Position numbers and translations under genes: made by a program | The notes under the pieces: model-generated | Seen by the model: the letters and a program-made list of their open reading frames with translations, nothing else | Databases searched by the model: none | What the model was told of the DNA's origin: nothing | NCBI RefSeq assembly: GCF_011947195.1 | Contig: NZ_JAATVY010000004.1 | Location: 310,001 to 374,000 of the forward strand | DNA length: 64,000 bases | Reading direction: 5' to 3' | Source of the DNA: Planosporangium thailandense | Lineage (GTDB): Bacteria; Actinomycetota; Actinomycetes; Mycobacteriales; Micromonosporaceae | In this document: positions 25,145-34,831 of the stretch, piece by piece | How the letters are laid out: each line of letters opens with the position of its first letter | Numbering within the stretch: position 1 is the first letter of the stretch

Positions 25145-25370
25145 CCCGAGGCCGGTACTCCGGCTTGCGCCCGGCAGGCAGCGCTGTCGCGCGGGAGCGC
25201 ACTCTGACCGCCAGATCCTCCGGCTCATCCCCATCCCCTGGACCCGTGGTCCGTGCCGCACGGCACACGCCATGGGTACAGGCTCCGTTCCCGGCCTCGG
25301 CCCCGCCCAGGTCGCGGCTGCGCAACGCTGCCCAATGGCTGCCCCGTAGAAAATCGAAAGGCCATCATCC

Positions 25371-27005
25371 ATGCCACGAACCAGACTGCGGTCGACGCTG
25401 CGCGCGGGGGTCGCCGCCCTCGCCACGATCGGCCTGCTCGCCGCCTGCTCGGCCAATGCCGCGTCCGACGCGGGCGACGCCGGCCAGCCCGTCTACGGCG
25501 GCACGCTGACCTACTTGGAGCACCAGCCGCCGAGCTGCCTCTACCTGCCGGCCGCGGGCTTCTATCCGAACGGCGGGGTGCTCAACCAGCTCACCGACAA
25601 GCTCACCTGGCAAGACCCGAAGACGCTCAAGATCGAGCCCTGGATCGCGAAGTCCTGGGAGATCAACGCGGACGCGACCGAGTACACCTTCCACCTGCGC
25701 GACGGCGTGACCTTCAGCGACGGCAGCCCGCTGGACGCCGAGACCGTGGCCGCGAACTTCGACGTCTACGGCCTCGGTAACAAGGAACTGAAGCTTCCGG
25801 TGGCGGAGTTCGTCAACAACTACGCGCGCAGCGAGGTCATCGACAAGAGCACGGTGAAGTTCCACTTCAACAAGCCGTCGCCCGGCTTCCTGCAGGGCAC
25901 CTCGGTCATCGGGGCCGGTCTCGTGTCAAAGAAGACCATCTCACTGCCGTACGAGGAGCAGTGCCAGCTCAAGAACGTCGTCGGCTCGGGCCCGTTCACG
26001 GTGGCCAACCAGGTCGTCGACAAGGAGATCGACCTCGTCGCCCGCAAGGACTACAGCTGGGCGCCCCCGTCCTTCGCCCACCAGGGGCGCGCATACCTCG
26101 ACAAGATCAAGATCATCGTGACTCCCGAGGACAACGTCCGGGTGGGTGCGCTCACCTCCGGGCAGGCCGACTACGTGCGTTATGTGCAGGCGTACGACGA
26201 GGCGACGGTCAAGGCCGCGGGTTACCGCATCTACGCCGAGCCGACCCGCGGCGTCAACAACGGTCTCTACCTGCGACCGGCCAACAGCATCCTGCAGGAC
26301 GTCAATGTTCGTAAGGCCCTGCAGGCGGGCACCGACGCCAAGGAGGTCGTCGAGACACTCTTTACCGACAGCTACCCGGTGGCCACCTCGGTGCTCAGCA
26401 AGCTCGCCGCCGGCTACGTCGACCTGTCCGCGCAGCTCGGCTACGACCCCGCCAAGGCCAACAGTCTGCTCGACCAGGCCGGATGGGTCCGGGGCGCCGA
26501 CGGTATCCGCGAGAAGGGCGGCCGCAAGCTCCAACTGAGCGTCTTCGTGTCCGGCCCGCAACCGCTGTCGAAGCAGACCCTTGAACTGGTCGCCCAGCAG
26601 TGGACGAAGATCGGAGTGAAGCTCGACGTCCGGCAGGCTGACTCCGGCACCCAGGCGGCGGCGCTGAAGGACGCCGAGAAGACGCCCCTCGTCCACTCGA
26701 TGGTGGGCCGGGCTGACCAGGACGTCATCAAGAGCCAGTTCCACACCAGGAACCGGGACGTGCTGCTGTCCAACGACGCGCAGCTCGACCGGCTGCTGGA
26801 GGAGCAGTCCGCGCTCGTCGACGCGAATGCGCGCAACGCGAAGGTCGCCGAGATCCAGCGGTACGTGGTGGACCAGGGCTACGCGATCCCGTTGTTCGAG
26901 GAGCCGCAGGTGTACGGCGCCGCGCCGTACGTGCACGGCGTCAGCTTCGAGGCGGTCGCGCGACCCAGCTTCTACGACGTGTGGCTGTCCAAGAAGGACA
27001 AGTAG
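25371..27005 (+). CDS. ABC transporter substrate-binding lipoprotein (peptide/nickel type, KPN_01854-like)
   Basis: The 544-residue family 5 binding protein starts with a basic segment, a hydrophobic core and lipobox LLAAC (about residues 22-26), so it is membrane-anchored outside. The mature part shows YGGTLTYLEHQPPSCLYLP, KSWEINADATEYTFHLRDGVTFSDGSPLDAETVAANFD and the C-terminal VHGVSFEAVARPSFYDVWLSKK. The unusual start LEHQPPSCLY with a Cys and the company of the monooxygenase and CMD genes match the binding protein family named after Klebsiella KPN_01854. Substrate unknown; a sulfur compound is inferred from the regulation. Confidence 0.88.
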   Translation: MPRTRLRSTLRAGVAALATIGLLAACSANAASDAGDAGQPVYGGTLTYLEHQPPSCLYLPAAGFYPNGGVLNQLTDKLTWQDPKTLKIEPWIAKSWEINADATEYTFHLRDGVTFSDGSPLDAETVAANFDVYGLGNKELKLPVAEFVNNYARSEVIDKSTVKFHFNKPSPGFLQGTSVIGAGLVSKKTISLPYEEQCQLKNVVGSGPFTVANQVVDKEIDLVARKDYSWAPPSFAHQGRAYLDKIKIIVTPEDNVRVGALTSGQADYVRYVQAYDEATVKAAGYRIYAEPTRGVNNGLYLRPANSILQDVNVRKALQAGTDAKEVVETLFTDSYPVATSVLSKLAAGYVDLSAQLGYDPAKANSLLDQAGWVRGADGIREKGGRKLQLSVFVSGPQPLSKQTLELVAQQWTKIGVKLDVRQADSGTQAAALKDAEKTPLVHSMVGRADQDVIKSQFHTRNRDVLLSNDAQLDRLLEEQSALVDANARNAKVAEIQRYVVDQGYAIPLFEEPQVYGAAPYVHGVSFEAVARPSFYDVWLSKKDK

Positions 27006-27020
27006 GGCGGGCGGCGGCTC

Positions 27021-27965
27021 ATGACCAGGTATCTCGCTCTGCGGGTCGGGCAGGCGGTGCTCGTGCTGTGGGCCGCCTTCACCGCCGGCTTCGTGCTGCT
27101 GCAACTGTTGCCGGGCGACTCCATTCTGATCAAGTTCCAGAACCCCGAACTCGGGCTCTCACCCGACCAGATCGCCGAGATCCGCCGGCTGTACGGCAGC
27201 GACGCGCCGGCCATCGTCCGGTACGTCCACACGCTGCTCGGGTTCCTGCACGGCGACTTCGGCTATTCGATCGACACCGGCACACCGGTGCTCGACCGGC
27301 TGGCAGAGGGCCTGCCGGCGACGGCCAAGCTCGCCACCCTCGGCTTCCTCGTCGCCGTGCTGATCGCCGTGACGATCGCCTTCGTGTCCAGCTACAGCCG
27401 GTTCGCCTGGATCCGCGGTGCGCTGCTGGCGCTGCCGTCGCTGTTCGTCTCGGTGCCCACCTTCTGGCTGGGCATCGTGCTGATCCAGGTGTTCTCGTTC
27501 CAGCTCAAACTGGTACCCGTCATCGGCGGCACCGGGTTCGAGCAGCTCATCCTGCCGGTGCTGACTCTCGCCGTACCGATCTCGGCGCCGCTGGCCCAGG
27601 TCCTGGCTCGCAGCCTCGACCAGGTCCAGGCACAACCGTTCGTCGCGGTGGTGGCAGCCAAGGGCGCGTCACAGCGGTGGATCCTGTGGCGGCACGTCGC
27701 CCGCAACGCGCTGCTGCCGACGCTGACGATCGCGGGGGTGACCTTCGGTGAACTCATCGCCGGGTCGGTGGTGACCGAGACCGTCTTCGGCCGCAACGGC
27801 ATCGGCCGGCTCACCGAGCAGGCGGTCGCCGTTCAGGACACCCCGGTGATGCTGGCCATCGTGGTGCTCTCGGCAACCGTGTTCGTCCTGGTCAACCTCG
27901 TGGTCGACCTGCTGTATCCCGTCCTCGACCCACGACTGGCCGCGAAGGTTGGTGTCACCGCATGA
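27021..27965 (+). CDS. Peptide/nickel-type ABC transporter permease (DppB-like)
   Basis: This 314-residue permease starts at ATG 27021, 15 bases after the binding protein. It has the N-terminal helix [27 protein letters not shown] and [16 protein letters not shown]-type loop typical of DppB. The EAA-like loop is [30 protein letters not shown], with about six helices. It overlaps the next permease as ATGA at 27962-27965, so the two form one channel. Confidence 0.94.
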   Translation: MTRYLALRVGQAVLVLWAAFTAGFVLLQLLPGDSILIKFQNPELGLSPDQIAEIRRLYGSDAPAIVRYVHTLLGFLHGDFGYSIDTGTPVLDRLAEGLPATAKLATLGFLVAVLIAVTIAFVSSYSRFAWIRGALLALPSLFVSVPTFWLGIVLIQVFSFQLKLVPVIGGTGFEQLILPVLTLAVPISAPLAQVLARSLDQVQAQPFVAVVAAKGASQRWILWRHVARNALLPTLTIAGVTFGELIAGSVVTETVFGRNGIGRLTEQAVAVQDTPVMLAIVVLSATVFVLVNLVVDLLYPVLDPRLAAKVGVTA

Positions 27966-28822
27966 CCGCCCAATCCGGCATCGACGTTCTCCAGCCGACG
28001 TCGCCGGCCCGCACCGGGCTATCGCTGCGCCTTCCCCCCGCCGGGCTGATGCTCGCCTGGCTCGCGATCGCCGTCGCCGTGCTGTGGGCGACCGTGCCGG
28101 GCCTGTTCACCGGGCACGATCCGATCAACGGCGTACCGGCGGAGAAGCTCCAGGCGCCGAGCGCGGCGCATCTGTTCGGCACGGACGCCCTGGGTCGGGA
28201 TCTCCTCGCCCGGGTCGTGCACGGCTCGGCCCGCTCGCTGTCCGGTGGGTTCGTCGCTGTGGCGGTGGGCCTCGTCGTGGGCACCCTGCTCGGCCTGCTC
28301 GCCGGATCGGTCGGCGGCCTGCTCGACGAACTGGTCATGCGGGTGGTCGACGTCCTGCTCGCGGTACCCGGGCTGCTGCTCGCGCTGACGGCCATCATCC
28401 TGCTCGGCGCCGGCACCACCAACGTGGCGATCGCCGTCGGCATCGGCTCGGTGGCGGCCTTCGCCCGGCTGACCCGATCCGAGGTGGTACGCGTGCGGCG
28501 CACCGACTACGTCGAGGCCGCGTTCGGCAGCGGCGGCCGGTTCTTCACCGTGCTGCGCCGGCACGTGCTACCCAACTCGCTCGGTCCCGTTGTGGCGCTC
28601 GCCGCGGTGCAGTTCGGCTCCGCGATCCTGGCCATCTCCACGTTCAGCTTCCTCGGCTACGGCGCGAAACCGCCGGACCCGGAGTGGGGGCTGCTCATCG
28701 CCGAAGGGCGAAACTACCTGGCCACCTCGTGGTGGCTGACCACGCTGCCGGGCCTGGTCGTCGTCCTGGTCGTGGTCGCCGCCGGCCGCATCAGCCGCTC
28801 GATCAGCAGGGAGGACCGATGA
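27962..28822 (+). CDS. Peptide/nickel-type ABC transporter permease (DppC-like)
   Basis: The 286-residue DppC-type subunit shows the N-terminal helix [20 protein letters not shown], then [24 protein letters not shown], which is the family signature, and the EAA loop [26 protein letters not shown]. It overlaps its neighbours on both sides (ATGA at 27962 and 28819). It completes the membrane channel of the importer. Confidence 0.94.
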   Translation: MTAQSGIDVLQPTSPARTGLSLRLPPAGLMLAWLAIAVAVLWATVPGLFTGHDPINGVPAEKLQAPSAAHLFGTDALGRDLLARVVHGSARSLSGGFVAVAVGLVVGTLLGLLAGSVGGLLDELVMRVVDVLLAVPGLLLALTAIILLGAGTTNVAIAVGIGSVAAFARLTRSEVVRVRRTDYVEAAFGSGGRFFTVLRRHVLPNSLGPVVALAAVQFGSAILAISTFSFLGYGAKPPDPEWGLLIAEGRNYLATSWWLTTLPGLVVVLVVVAAGRISRSISREDR

Positions 28823-30438
28823 GCCTGCTCGAGGTACGCGATCTGACCGTCGCCTACCGCACCGGCAACCAGGTCCACCAGGCGGTCAGCGGGATCTCCT
28901 TCACCGTCGAACCGGGTGAGGTTGTCGCGGTCGTCGGCGAATCCGGCTCCGGCAAGTCGACCACCGCTCATGCGATCATCGGTCTGCTGCCCGGCAACGG
29001 ATCCGTCGACTCCGGCCAGATCCTGCTGGGCGGCACGGACATCGCCGGCTGGTCGTCGAAGCGGTTGGAGTCGGTCCGCGGCGCCCAGATCGGCCTCATT
29101 CCACAGGACCCGACCAGCTCGCTGAACCCGGTCAAGACGATCGGCGCGCAGATCGGCGAGACGCTGCGCATCCACAAGCGCGGTGACCGCCGTACCATCG
29201 CCCGCCAGGTGATCGAACTGCTCACCCGGGTCGGCCTGTCCGATCCGGAGATGCGCGCCCGGCAGTACCCGCACGAGCTGTCCGGCGGGATGCGCCAGCG
29301 GGTCCTCATCGCCGGCGCCATCGCCCTGCGACCGCGGCTCATCATCGCCGACGAGCCGACCAGCGCCCTCGATGTCACCGTGCAACGGCGCATCCTCGAC
29401 CTCATCGACGACCTCCGTCGGGAGTTCGGCACTGCCGTGCTCCTCGTGACCCACGACCTCGGCGTCGCCGCTGACCGGTCGGACCGTCTCGTCGTGATGC
29501 GCAACGGACAGGTCGAGGAGCAGGGCACCACCCGTGCGGTCCTGGCCGGCCCGCAAGCCGACTACACCAGGAAGCTGCTGCAGGACGCACCCTCGCTGAC
29601 ACCGCGGCGATTCCGCGACGCCCGCCCTCCGGCGCACACCCCGGCCGCGGACGAGCAGCCGTCCGCGATCACCGTTCGGGACCTCGTCAAGGAGTACCGG
29701 ATAGGGCGCAAGCCGTTCCGGGCGGTTGACGGAGTCTCGTTCGAGGTACGGCGGGGAACCACGCACGCCCTCGTCGGTGAGTCAGGGTCCGGCAAGACGA
29801 CAACGGCACGCATGATCGTCCGCTTCGCCACGCCCACCTCCGGTTCGGTGACGATCGACGGCACCGACGTGGCCCGGCTGCGCGGCGAGGCGCTGCGCCG
29901 GTTTCGCCGCCGCGTGCAACTCGTCTACCAGAACCCGGCCGGCTCGCTCGACCCCCGGGAGTCCGTCGGCGACATCGTGGCCGAACCCCTGCGCAACTTT
30001 CGGCTGGCCGACCGGGCCGGCCGCAGCAAGCGGGTCAGGGAACTGCTCGACCGGGTCGCCCTGCCGCAGGCCGCATACGACCGCCGGCCACGCGAACTGT
30101 CCGGCGGCCAGCGTCAGCGCGTCGCGATCGCCCGAGCGCTGGCAGTGGACCCCGAAGTGATCGTGCTCGACGAAGCGGTCTCCGCGCTCGACGTGACCGT
30201 GCAGGCGCAGATCCTCGACCTGCTCGACGGACTGCAGCGCGACCTCGGGCTCACCTACCTGTTCATCTCGCACGACCTCGCGGTGGTGCGGCAGATCTCC
30301 GACACCGTGTCGGTCATGAGAAAGGGACGCATCGTGGAAACTGGAACCACACAGCAGGTCTTCCATGCACCACAACACGCCTACACCGGCGAGCTGCTGG
30401 CCGCTGTACCCGGCGCTGGAGCGGAGCAGGCAGCATGA
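28819..30438 (+). CDS. ABC transporter ATP-binding protein with two fused nucleotide-binding domains
   Basis: ATG 28819 overlaps the permease stop and yields 539 residues. Two complete ATPase domains follow each other. The first has [17 protein letters not shown] and [14 protein letters not shown]; the second has [23 protein letters not shown] and [14 protein letters not shown]. The fusion replaces the separate DppD and DppF subunits. The frame is open upstream to 27949, but this lies over the DppC gene. ATGA at 30435-30438 couples it to the monooxygenase gene, tying import directly to oxidation. Confidence 0.94.
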   Translation: MSLLEVRDLTVAYRTGNQVHQAVSGISFTVEPGEVVAVVGESGSGKSTTAHAIIGLLPGNGSVDSGQILLGGTDIAGWSSKRLESVRGAQIGLIPQDPTSSLNPVKTIGAQIGETLRIHKRGDRRTIARQVIELLTRVGLSDPEMRARQYPHELSGGMRQRVLIAGAIALRPRLIIADEPTSALDVTVQRRILDLIDDLRREFGTAVLLVTHDLGVAADRSDRLVVMRNGQVEEQGTTRAVLAGPQADYTRKLLQDAPSLTPRRFRDARPPAHTPAADEQPSAITVRDLVKEYRIGRKPFRAVDGVSFEVRRGTTHALVGESGSGKTTTARMIVRFATPTSGSVTIDGTDVARLRGEALRRFRRRVQLVYQNPAGSLDPRESVGDIVAEPLRNFRLADRAGRSKRVRELLDRVALPQAAYDRRPRELSGGQRQRVAIARALAVDPEVIVLDEAVSALDVTVQAQILDLLDGLQRDLGLTYLFISHDLAVVRQISDTVSVMRKGRIVETGTTQQVFHAPQHAYTGELLAAVPGAGAEQAA

Positions 30439-31472
30439 ACCGGCTGCGACTCGGGTTCTTCACCCGGCTGCTCGACGACGGACCGGCGGATCTGCGCTAT
30501 CGGCTGGCGACCGAGCAGATCCGCCACGCCGAGGCGTACGGATTCGACTCCGCCTGGGTGGCTCAGCACCACTTCAACGAGGCCGAGGGCGGGTTGCCCG
30601 CGCCGCTGGTGTTCCTCAGCCACGTCGCCGCGCGGACCAGCCGGATCCGGCTCGGCACCGGCATCATCACGCTGCCGCTGGAGAACCCGGTACGCGTCGC
30701 CGAGGACGCCGCGGTGCTCGACCTGCTCAGCGGCGGCCGTCTCGAAATCGGCGTCGGTAACGGTGGCACCCCCTCATCGTTCAGTGCGTTCGGGCACGAC
30801 AGCGCCAACCGCTCGGCCATCTACGCCGAGCATCTGGCGGTACTCATCCACGCCTGGGCGGGGCGCTCCCTCAGCGGCGAGGGCAACCATCTCTACCCGG
30901 CGGCACCACGCCTGCTCGGCGCCGTCTGGGAGGCGACCTTCTCGGTGAGCGGGGGAGTACGTGCGGGCAGAGCCGGCCACGGGCTGATGCTCTCGCGCAC
31001 CCAGCCACGCACCGAGGACGCCCCCCACGCGACGCTGGGCGAGATCCAGCGGCCCATTGTGGACGCCTACTACGACAACCTGCCGGACGGCAGGACACCC
31101 CGGATCATGACCTCGCGTACCGCGTTCGTCGCCGACAGCCGCGCCGAGGCGCTGCGCCTGGCCGAGGCGGGGCTGGGCCGCGCCGCCCGGCAACTTAAGG
31201 AGCGAGGTCACCCGGTGCCGGACGGCGGTCTCGAGCAGCTCATCGCCGCCTTCGACGTCCACGTCGGAACCCCGGAGGACGTCATCGCCAGCCTGCGGGC
31301 CGACCCGACCCTCCAGCGGTCAACCGACCTGGTCTTCCAGGTGCACTCGGTCGACCCGCCGCACCCCCACATCCTCCGCTCGATCGAGCTGCTCGCGACC
31401 GAGGTCGCGCCCGCACTCGGCTGGGCGCCGCAGACCACCGCCACCCCGTCAACCGAACTGAGCAGGGCATGA
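30435..31472 (+). CDS. FMN-dependent luciferase-like monooxygenase (KPN_01858-like)
   Basis: The 345-residue bacterial-luciferase-fold enzyme has [68 protein letters not shown] and [18 protein letters not shown], the flavin- and substrate-binding stretches. The form matches the family named for KPN_01858, always encoded beside the KPN_01854 binding protein and the Avi_7169/Avi_7170 proteins. Relatives such as SsuD and SfnG cleave C-S bonds with FMNH2 and O2. With the sulfur-type controls upstream, C-S oxygenolysis of the imported compound is the leading guess. No flavin reductase gene lies nearby. Confidence 0.88.
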   Translation: MNRLRLGFFTRLLDDGPADLRYRLATEQIRHAEAYGFDSAWVAQHHFNEAEGGLPAPLVFLSHVAARTSRIRLGTGIITLPLENPVRVAEDAAVLDLLSGGRLEIGVGNGGTPSSFSAFGHDSANRSAIYAEHLAVLIHAWAGRSLSGEGNHLYPAAPRLLGAVWEATFSVSGGVRAGRAGHGLMLSRTQPRTEDAPHATLGEIQRPIVDAYYDNLPDGRTPRIMTSRTAFVADSRAEALRLAEAGLGRAARQLKERGHPVPDGGLEQLIAAFDVHVGTPEDVIASLRADPTLQRSTDLVFQVHSVDPPHPHILRSIELLATEVAPALGWAPQTTATPSTELSRA

Positions 31473-32074
31473 GCACCTCCATCACCGACGTCATCGACCA
31501 CCTGGCCGGCATTGATCCCGGCTCCCACCTCGACCGGGTACGCAGCCAGCGACCGGAGGCCAGAAGCAACGCACAGGCCAGCTTCGAGGCGCTCTTCGCC
31601 CCGCGCCGTCCCGGCGGGTTCAGCGCAGCCGAGCGGCTGGCCGTCGCGGCGTTCGTGACCGGCCTGCACCAGGACGCCGCCACCGCCGCCTTCTACGCCG
31701 CCCGGCTGGCCGAGCAGGCACCGGAGCTGGCCGCACCGATCGCCAACGAGATTGAAGCCGGCCGGACCACCGGACCCTACGGCGCCTATCCCGCGGCGGG
31801 CCCGCTCGCGGCCGAGAGCGTGGCCGGACCGGTCTACCGGGCGGCCGGACCGGACGCCCTCGGGGCGCGGCTCGCCGCCGCGCTGGAACACGCCCACCTG
31901 CTGGTGTTCCGTCCCCGCGAATCCAGCCCCGAAGCCCTGCAGGCGCTTGCCGACGCGGACTGGAGCGCCACCGACGTGGTGACCCTGTCGCAACTCGTCG
32001 CCTTTCTCAGCTTCCAGGTACGCGCCGTCGTGGGCCTGCGGCTCCTGGCCGCTGCGCCCCGGAAAGGAGCCTGA
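31469..32074 (+). CDS. CMD domain protein, Avi_7170-like
   Basis: This 201-residue protein starts in an ATGA overlap with the monooxygenase gene. It has TDVIDHLAGIDPGSHLDRVR, AAFVTGLHQDAATAAFYAARL, GPYGAYPAAGPLAAES and the ending ALEHAHLLVFRPRES...VTLSQLVAFLSFQVRAVVGLRLL. This is the pattern of the Avi_7170 branch of the carboxymuconolactone decarboxylase/AhpD fold. No CxxC pair is present, unlike its downstream neighbour. Its reaction has not been established to my knowledge. The two CMD-type proteins may work as a heteromeric unit. Confidence 0.85.
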   Translation: MSTSITDVIDHLAGIDPGSHLDRVRSQRPEARSNAQASFEALFAPRRPGGFSAAERLAVAAFVTGLHQDAATAAFYAARLAEQAPELAAPIANEIEAGRTTGPYGAYPAAGPLAAESVAGPVYRAAGPDALGARLAAALEHAHLLVFRPRESSPEALQALADADWSATDVVTLSQLVAFLSFQVRAVVGLRLLAAAPRKGA

Positions 32075-32075
32075 C

Positions 32076-32675
32076 GTGAGCGTTCTCGACCGTTCCGCCG
32101 CCGAGCGCCCGTTCGCTTTCACCACCGACCAACTGGGCTGGGAGCCCTGGCTCGCACCGCTGATCGAGGAAGAACTCACCGATCTGCACCGGGAGGCGCT
32201 GGTCGACAAGGCGCGCGCCAAATCGCCGTACTTCCGGCTGCTCGCCCGTGACCCGGAGATCCTGCAGGCGCGGACGAAGACCGACAACGACATCTTCTAC
32301 AACGCCGACGGCGGGCTGCCCCGGGCAGAGCGGGAGCTCGCCGCGGCCGCGACCTCACGGCACAACGGCTGCGTGTTCTGCGCCTCCGTGCACGCCCGGT
32401 TCGCCTCGCACTACTCCAAGCGGCACGACGACGTGCAGCGGCTGCTCGACGAGGGCGTCCTCGCACCGCAGGACGAGCGCTGGCGGGCAATCATCGACGC
32501 CGCGGTGGCGCTCACGGCCACCCCGGCAGCACTCACCACCGAGCACATCGACGCCCTGCGCGCGGCCGGCCTCGACGACCTGGCGATCAGCGACCTGCTG
32601 CATGCCGCCGCCTTCTTCAACTGGGCCAACCGGCTCATGCTCTCCCTCGGGGAACCGACGCCACCGGCCGCCTGA
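32076..32675 (+). CDS. Alkylhydroperoxidase (AhpD-fold) protein, Avi_7169-like
   Basis: GTG 32076 lies one base beyond the previous stop. The 199-residue protein carries the AhpD-type redox motif C-x2-C-x3-H in SRHNGCVFCASVHARFA, and helices ending LLHAAAFFNWANRLMLSLGEP. The N-terminal extension (FTTDQLGWEPWLAPL..) is typical of the Avi_7169 family. It may reduce a peroxide or mixed disulfide, or handle a thiol adduct formed by the monooxygenase. The glyoxalase-like gene follows after 34 bases. Confidence 0.87.
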   Translation: MSVLDRSAAERPFAFTTDQLGWEPWLAPLIEEELTDLHREALVDKARAKSPYFRLLARDPEILQARTKTDNDIFYNADGGLPRAERELAAAATSRHNGCVFCASVHARFASHYSKRHDDVQRLLDEGVLAPQDERWRAIIDAAVALTATPAALTTEHIDALRAAGLDDLAISDLLHAAAFFNWANRLMLSLGEPTPPAA

Positions 32676-32709
32676 GCGCGACCGACACCTCCCACGAAAG
32701 GGAAGTCAC

Positions 32710-33336
32710 GTGACCGAACCTCAGCTCGACCACATCGTCTACACGGTGCCCGACCTCGCCGCCGCTGTCGCGGACTTCACAGTACGCACCGGAGTCAGCC
32801 CGGTCCCCGGTGGCCGGCACCCGAGCGGCACCGCCAACTACCTCGTCGGGTTCGGACCGACCTCGTACCTGGAAATCCTCGGCCCGGACCCGGAGGCCGA
32901 CGCCACCGACCGGCCCGCGACCTTCGGGCTGGACACCCTGACCGAACCGCGCCTGGCGACCTGGGCGGTGCACACCGACGACATCGAGAACGCGGTGAGC
33001 CTCGCCCGCGAACACGGGTACGACCCCGGCGAGATCCAGCCGCTGTCGCGCCGCAGACCCGACGGAGTTCTGCTGTCGTGGCGACTCACCCGACGGACGG
33101 AACGCGGCGCGGACGGCCTGGTGCCGTTCCTGATCGACTGGACCGGCGCCGAACACCCCGCCTCTTCTCGGCTGCCGCAGCTGGGGCTCACCTCCCTCAC
33201 GGCCACCCATCCCGATCCCACGGCGGTGCGCCGCTATCTCGCCGCGGTCGGTGTCGAGCTCGAAGTGACCGCCGGACCGCGGGCCGCGCTGGAGGCGCTG
33301 CTCGACACCCCGCGCGGCCCCGTGACGCTGCGCTGA
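32710..33336 (+). CDS. Glyoxalase-like (VOC fold) protein
   Basis: GTG 32710 behind GAAAGGGAAG gives 208 residues; the frame is open further upstream only across the AhpD-like gene. It begins LDHIVYTVPDLAAAVADFTVRTGVSPVPGGRHPSGTANYLVGFG..YLEILGPD, the beta-alpha-beta-beta-beta metal-binding module (His in LDHIVY, Glu in YLEIL). A second module follows with ..LGLTSLTATHPDP. It belongs to the Glyoxalase_3-like group. A role in processing an aldehyde or thiol adduct released by the operon's chemistry is inferred. Confidence 0.82.
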   Translation: MTEPQLDHIVYTVPDLAAAVADFTVRTGVSPVPGGRHPSGTANYLVGFGPTSYLEILGPDPEADATDRPATFGLDTLTEPRLATWAVHTDDIENAVSLAREHGYDPGEIQPLSRRRPDGVLLSWRLTRRTERGADGLVPFLIDWTGAEHPASSRLPQLGLTSLTATHPDPTAVRRYLAAVGVELEVTAGPRAALEALLDTPRGPVTLR

Positions 33337-33366
33337 CAACCCGCAACTTCTAACGAAAGCAGAAGC

Positions 33367-33912
33367 GTGAGCAACCTTCGTGAATACCTGTCCCAGAAAC
33401 GGGCAGCGCTGACCGCCCGCCGCGCGGCCCCGAACCGGGGTACCGTCCCCCTGCACGCGCGGGTCACCGCCGAGGGACGCAGCGGCATACGGCGGATCCG
33501 GATCCGTGACTTCCAGATCATCAGCGACAGCGGCCCGAACTTCGCCGGCTACGACCTCGGCCCCGGCTCACCGGAACTGCAGGCCGGCGTGCTCGGCAGC
33601 TGCGTGACGCACATCTTCCTGATCAAGGCTGCGGAACTGGAGATCCCGCTCGACTCGCTCGCGGTCGATGTGCAGGCCGAGTACGACCCGCGCGCCCAGG
33701 AACCGGGCAACACCGAGGTGCCGGTCTACCCGCAAAACTTCCGCTACCAGGTAGAAGTTTCCTCGCCCGCCTCGGACGAGGACCTGGCCCGCCTGCACGC
33801 CGAGGTGCAGCGGGTATGCCCGATTCTGAACCTGCTCCGTAATCCTCAGGAGATCAACGGCTCGGTGGTCCGGACGGGCTCCGCGGAAGGGGGGCAGCAC
33901 CGGACGGCGTGA
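33367..33912 (+). CDS. OsmC family protein
   Basis: The 181-residue protein starts at GTG 33367 after CGAAAGCAGAAGC. It shows the OsmC/Ohr pattern: GPNFAGYDLGPGSPELQAGVLGSCVTHIFLIKAAELEIPLDSLAVDV with the first reactive Cys, and RVCPILNLLRNP with the second. Such proteins use the Cys pair to reduce organic hydroperoxides. It is the last gene of the sulfur-type operon and could detoxify peroxide by-products of the FMN oxygenase. After it the sequence becomes island debris. Confidence 0.85.
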   Translation: MSNLREYLSQKRAALTARRAAPNRGTVPLHARVTAEGRSGIRRIRIRDFQIISDSGPNFAGYDLGPGSPELQAGVLGSCVTHIFLIKAAELEIPLDSLAVDVQAEYDPRAQEPGNTEVPVYPQNFRYQVEVSSPASDEDLARLHAEVQRVCPILNLLRNPQEINGSVVRTGSAEGGQHRTA

Positions 33913-34104
33913 CCGGTCACCCGGTTGCGCATCGGTGAGGGCGTCGACCGGCTCGCGCCACCGTGCTGGGCACCGGCACGCCTACCGACACCGCGCCGGA
34001 GCCTGGGTCGACCGGCGCGATCCTGGCGAAGGGAGGGGCGTCGGTGAACCAGTCGTCGGGTACCGCGCCGGCGATCCAGGCCGCGGCGTCGTCTGCGGGC
34101 GGGC

Positions 34105-34280
34105 GCCGAGAGGGACGCTGCGAGCGCTCGCGACACGGCGGCCCAGGCCGACCGTGACGCCACCACCGCCGAGCAAGCGGCTGCGAACGCTCACGCCCTC
34201 GCTCAACAGGCACAGGAGGCAGCCGCTCGGGCCGAGGCCGCCGCCGACGCACAAACGAAAGCGAGTGCGCTACTAGACAC
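34105..34280 (+). pseudogene. Remnant of an Ala-rich coiled-coil (KfrA-like?) gene
   Basis: One frame encodes ERDAASARDTAAQADRDATT then AEQAAANAHALAQQAQEAAA and RAEAAADAQTKASALLDTG: an Ala/Gln/Glu/Asp/Arg heptad pattern without start or stop of a normal gene. Long coiled coils of this composition are typical of KfrA-like and other plasmid or integrative-element proteins of actinomycetes. It ends where the att module 3 flank begins, so it is probably the tail of an element backbone gene. Confidence 0.45.
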
Positions 34281-34365
34281 AGGGCCCGCCGGCGCCGGTG
34301 GGGTGGAAGCCGTACCGGACGTCCGTGATGAGATCTACGCGTACGCGTACGCGCGCGGGCTGCGG

Positions 34366-34446
34366 CGGTGGGATCTTGCAGGCGGTGATGCCGGCGTCGG
34401 TGAGTACGGCGTCGAAGGCGGCGGTGAACTGCCGGGCGCGGTCCCG
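34366..34446 (-). pseudogene. Internal transposase fragment
   Basis: Leftward codons give RARQFTAAFDAVLTDAGITA and CKIPP, matching the central part of the intact transposase at 34.87 kb (FTAAFDTVLADAGITVCKIPP). The same fragment with the same right-hand junction occurs at 11.34-11.43 kb, so modules 1 and 3 share one ancestral rearrangement. Confidence 0.7.
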
Positions 34447-34511
34447 CGGCGACAGCCGACCACGGGTCGGACTCGCCGCACAACACCCGGGCTGGACCGG
34501 GACGAGGGTGG

Positions 34512-34765
34512 GGGAGCAGAATGGGAGCAGCGGGGCGCTTCCAACGGCGTTGAACGGCGTCCGACCGGGTTGAACTGCTCGCATCGTCTGGGCGTGACCT
34601 GCGGGTTCTTGTGTTTGTGCTGGTCAGGGCATGATCGGATTTTCGTTGACACGGAAGAGGTCACTGGTTCAAACCCAGTATCGCCCACCAAAACTGCAGG
34701 TCAGGGCATTGATCGTCGATCTTACAGATCGACGATCTTTTTCTTGTGGGAGCAGTTTTGCTCCC
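34512..34765 (+). other. att module 3: tRNA-Val 3'-half repeat with arm-type repeats
   Basis: The core at 34646-34693 is identical to module 1, and the flank from about 34366 to 34775 is a near copy of 11336-11745. GGGAGCA direct repeats lie at 34512 and 34523; the inverted pair lies at 34748 and 34759. To the right, leftward codons LDGGGYW-TGA (stop at 34806) match the last residues of the integrase fragment near module 2, interrupted at 34832 by the IS. No tRNA 5' half is present. Confidence 0.85.
34711..34742 (+). terminator. Stem-loop with T tract after att module 3
   Basis: GATCGTCGATC (34711-34721) pairs with GATCGACGATC (34727-34737), followed by TTTTT. The stem has compensatory differences from module 2 (GCC/GGC against GTC/GAC), so its structure, not only its sequence, has been kept. 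Confidence 0.85.
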
Positions 34766-34831
34766 ACGGTAACTGTCGATCGCGGCTGTGCCGGTTACGT
34801 CGTCGTCACCAGTAGCCGCCGCCGTCGAGCC

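Noticed and set aside
31208-32293. 361-codon leftward frame over the CMD gene
   Set aside because: Antisense to a gene locked in an operon by ATGA overlaps; no motif.
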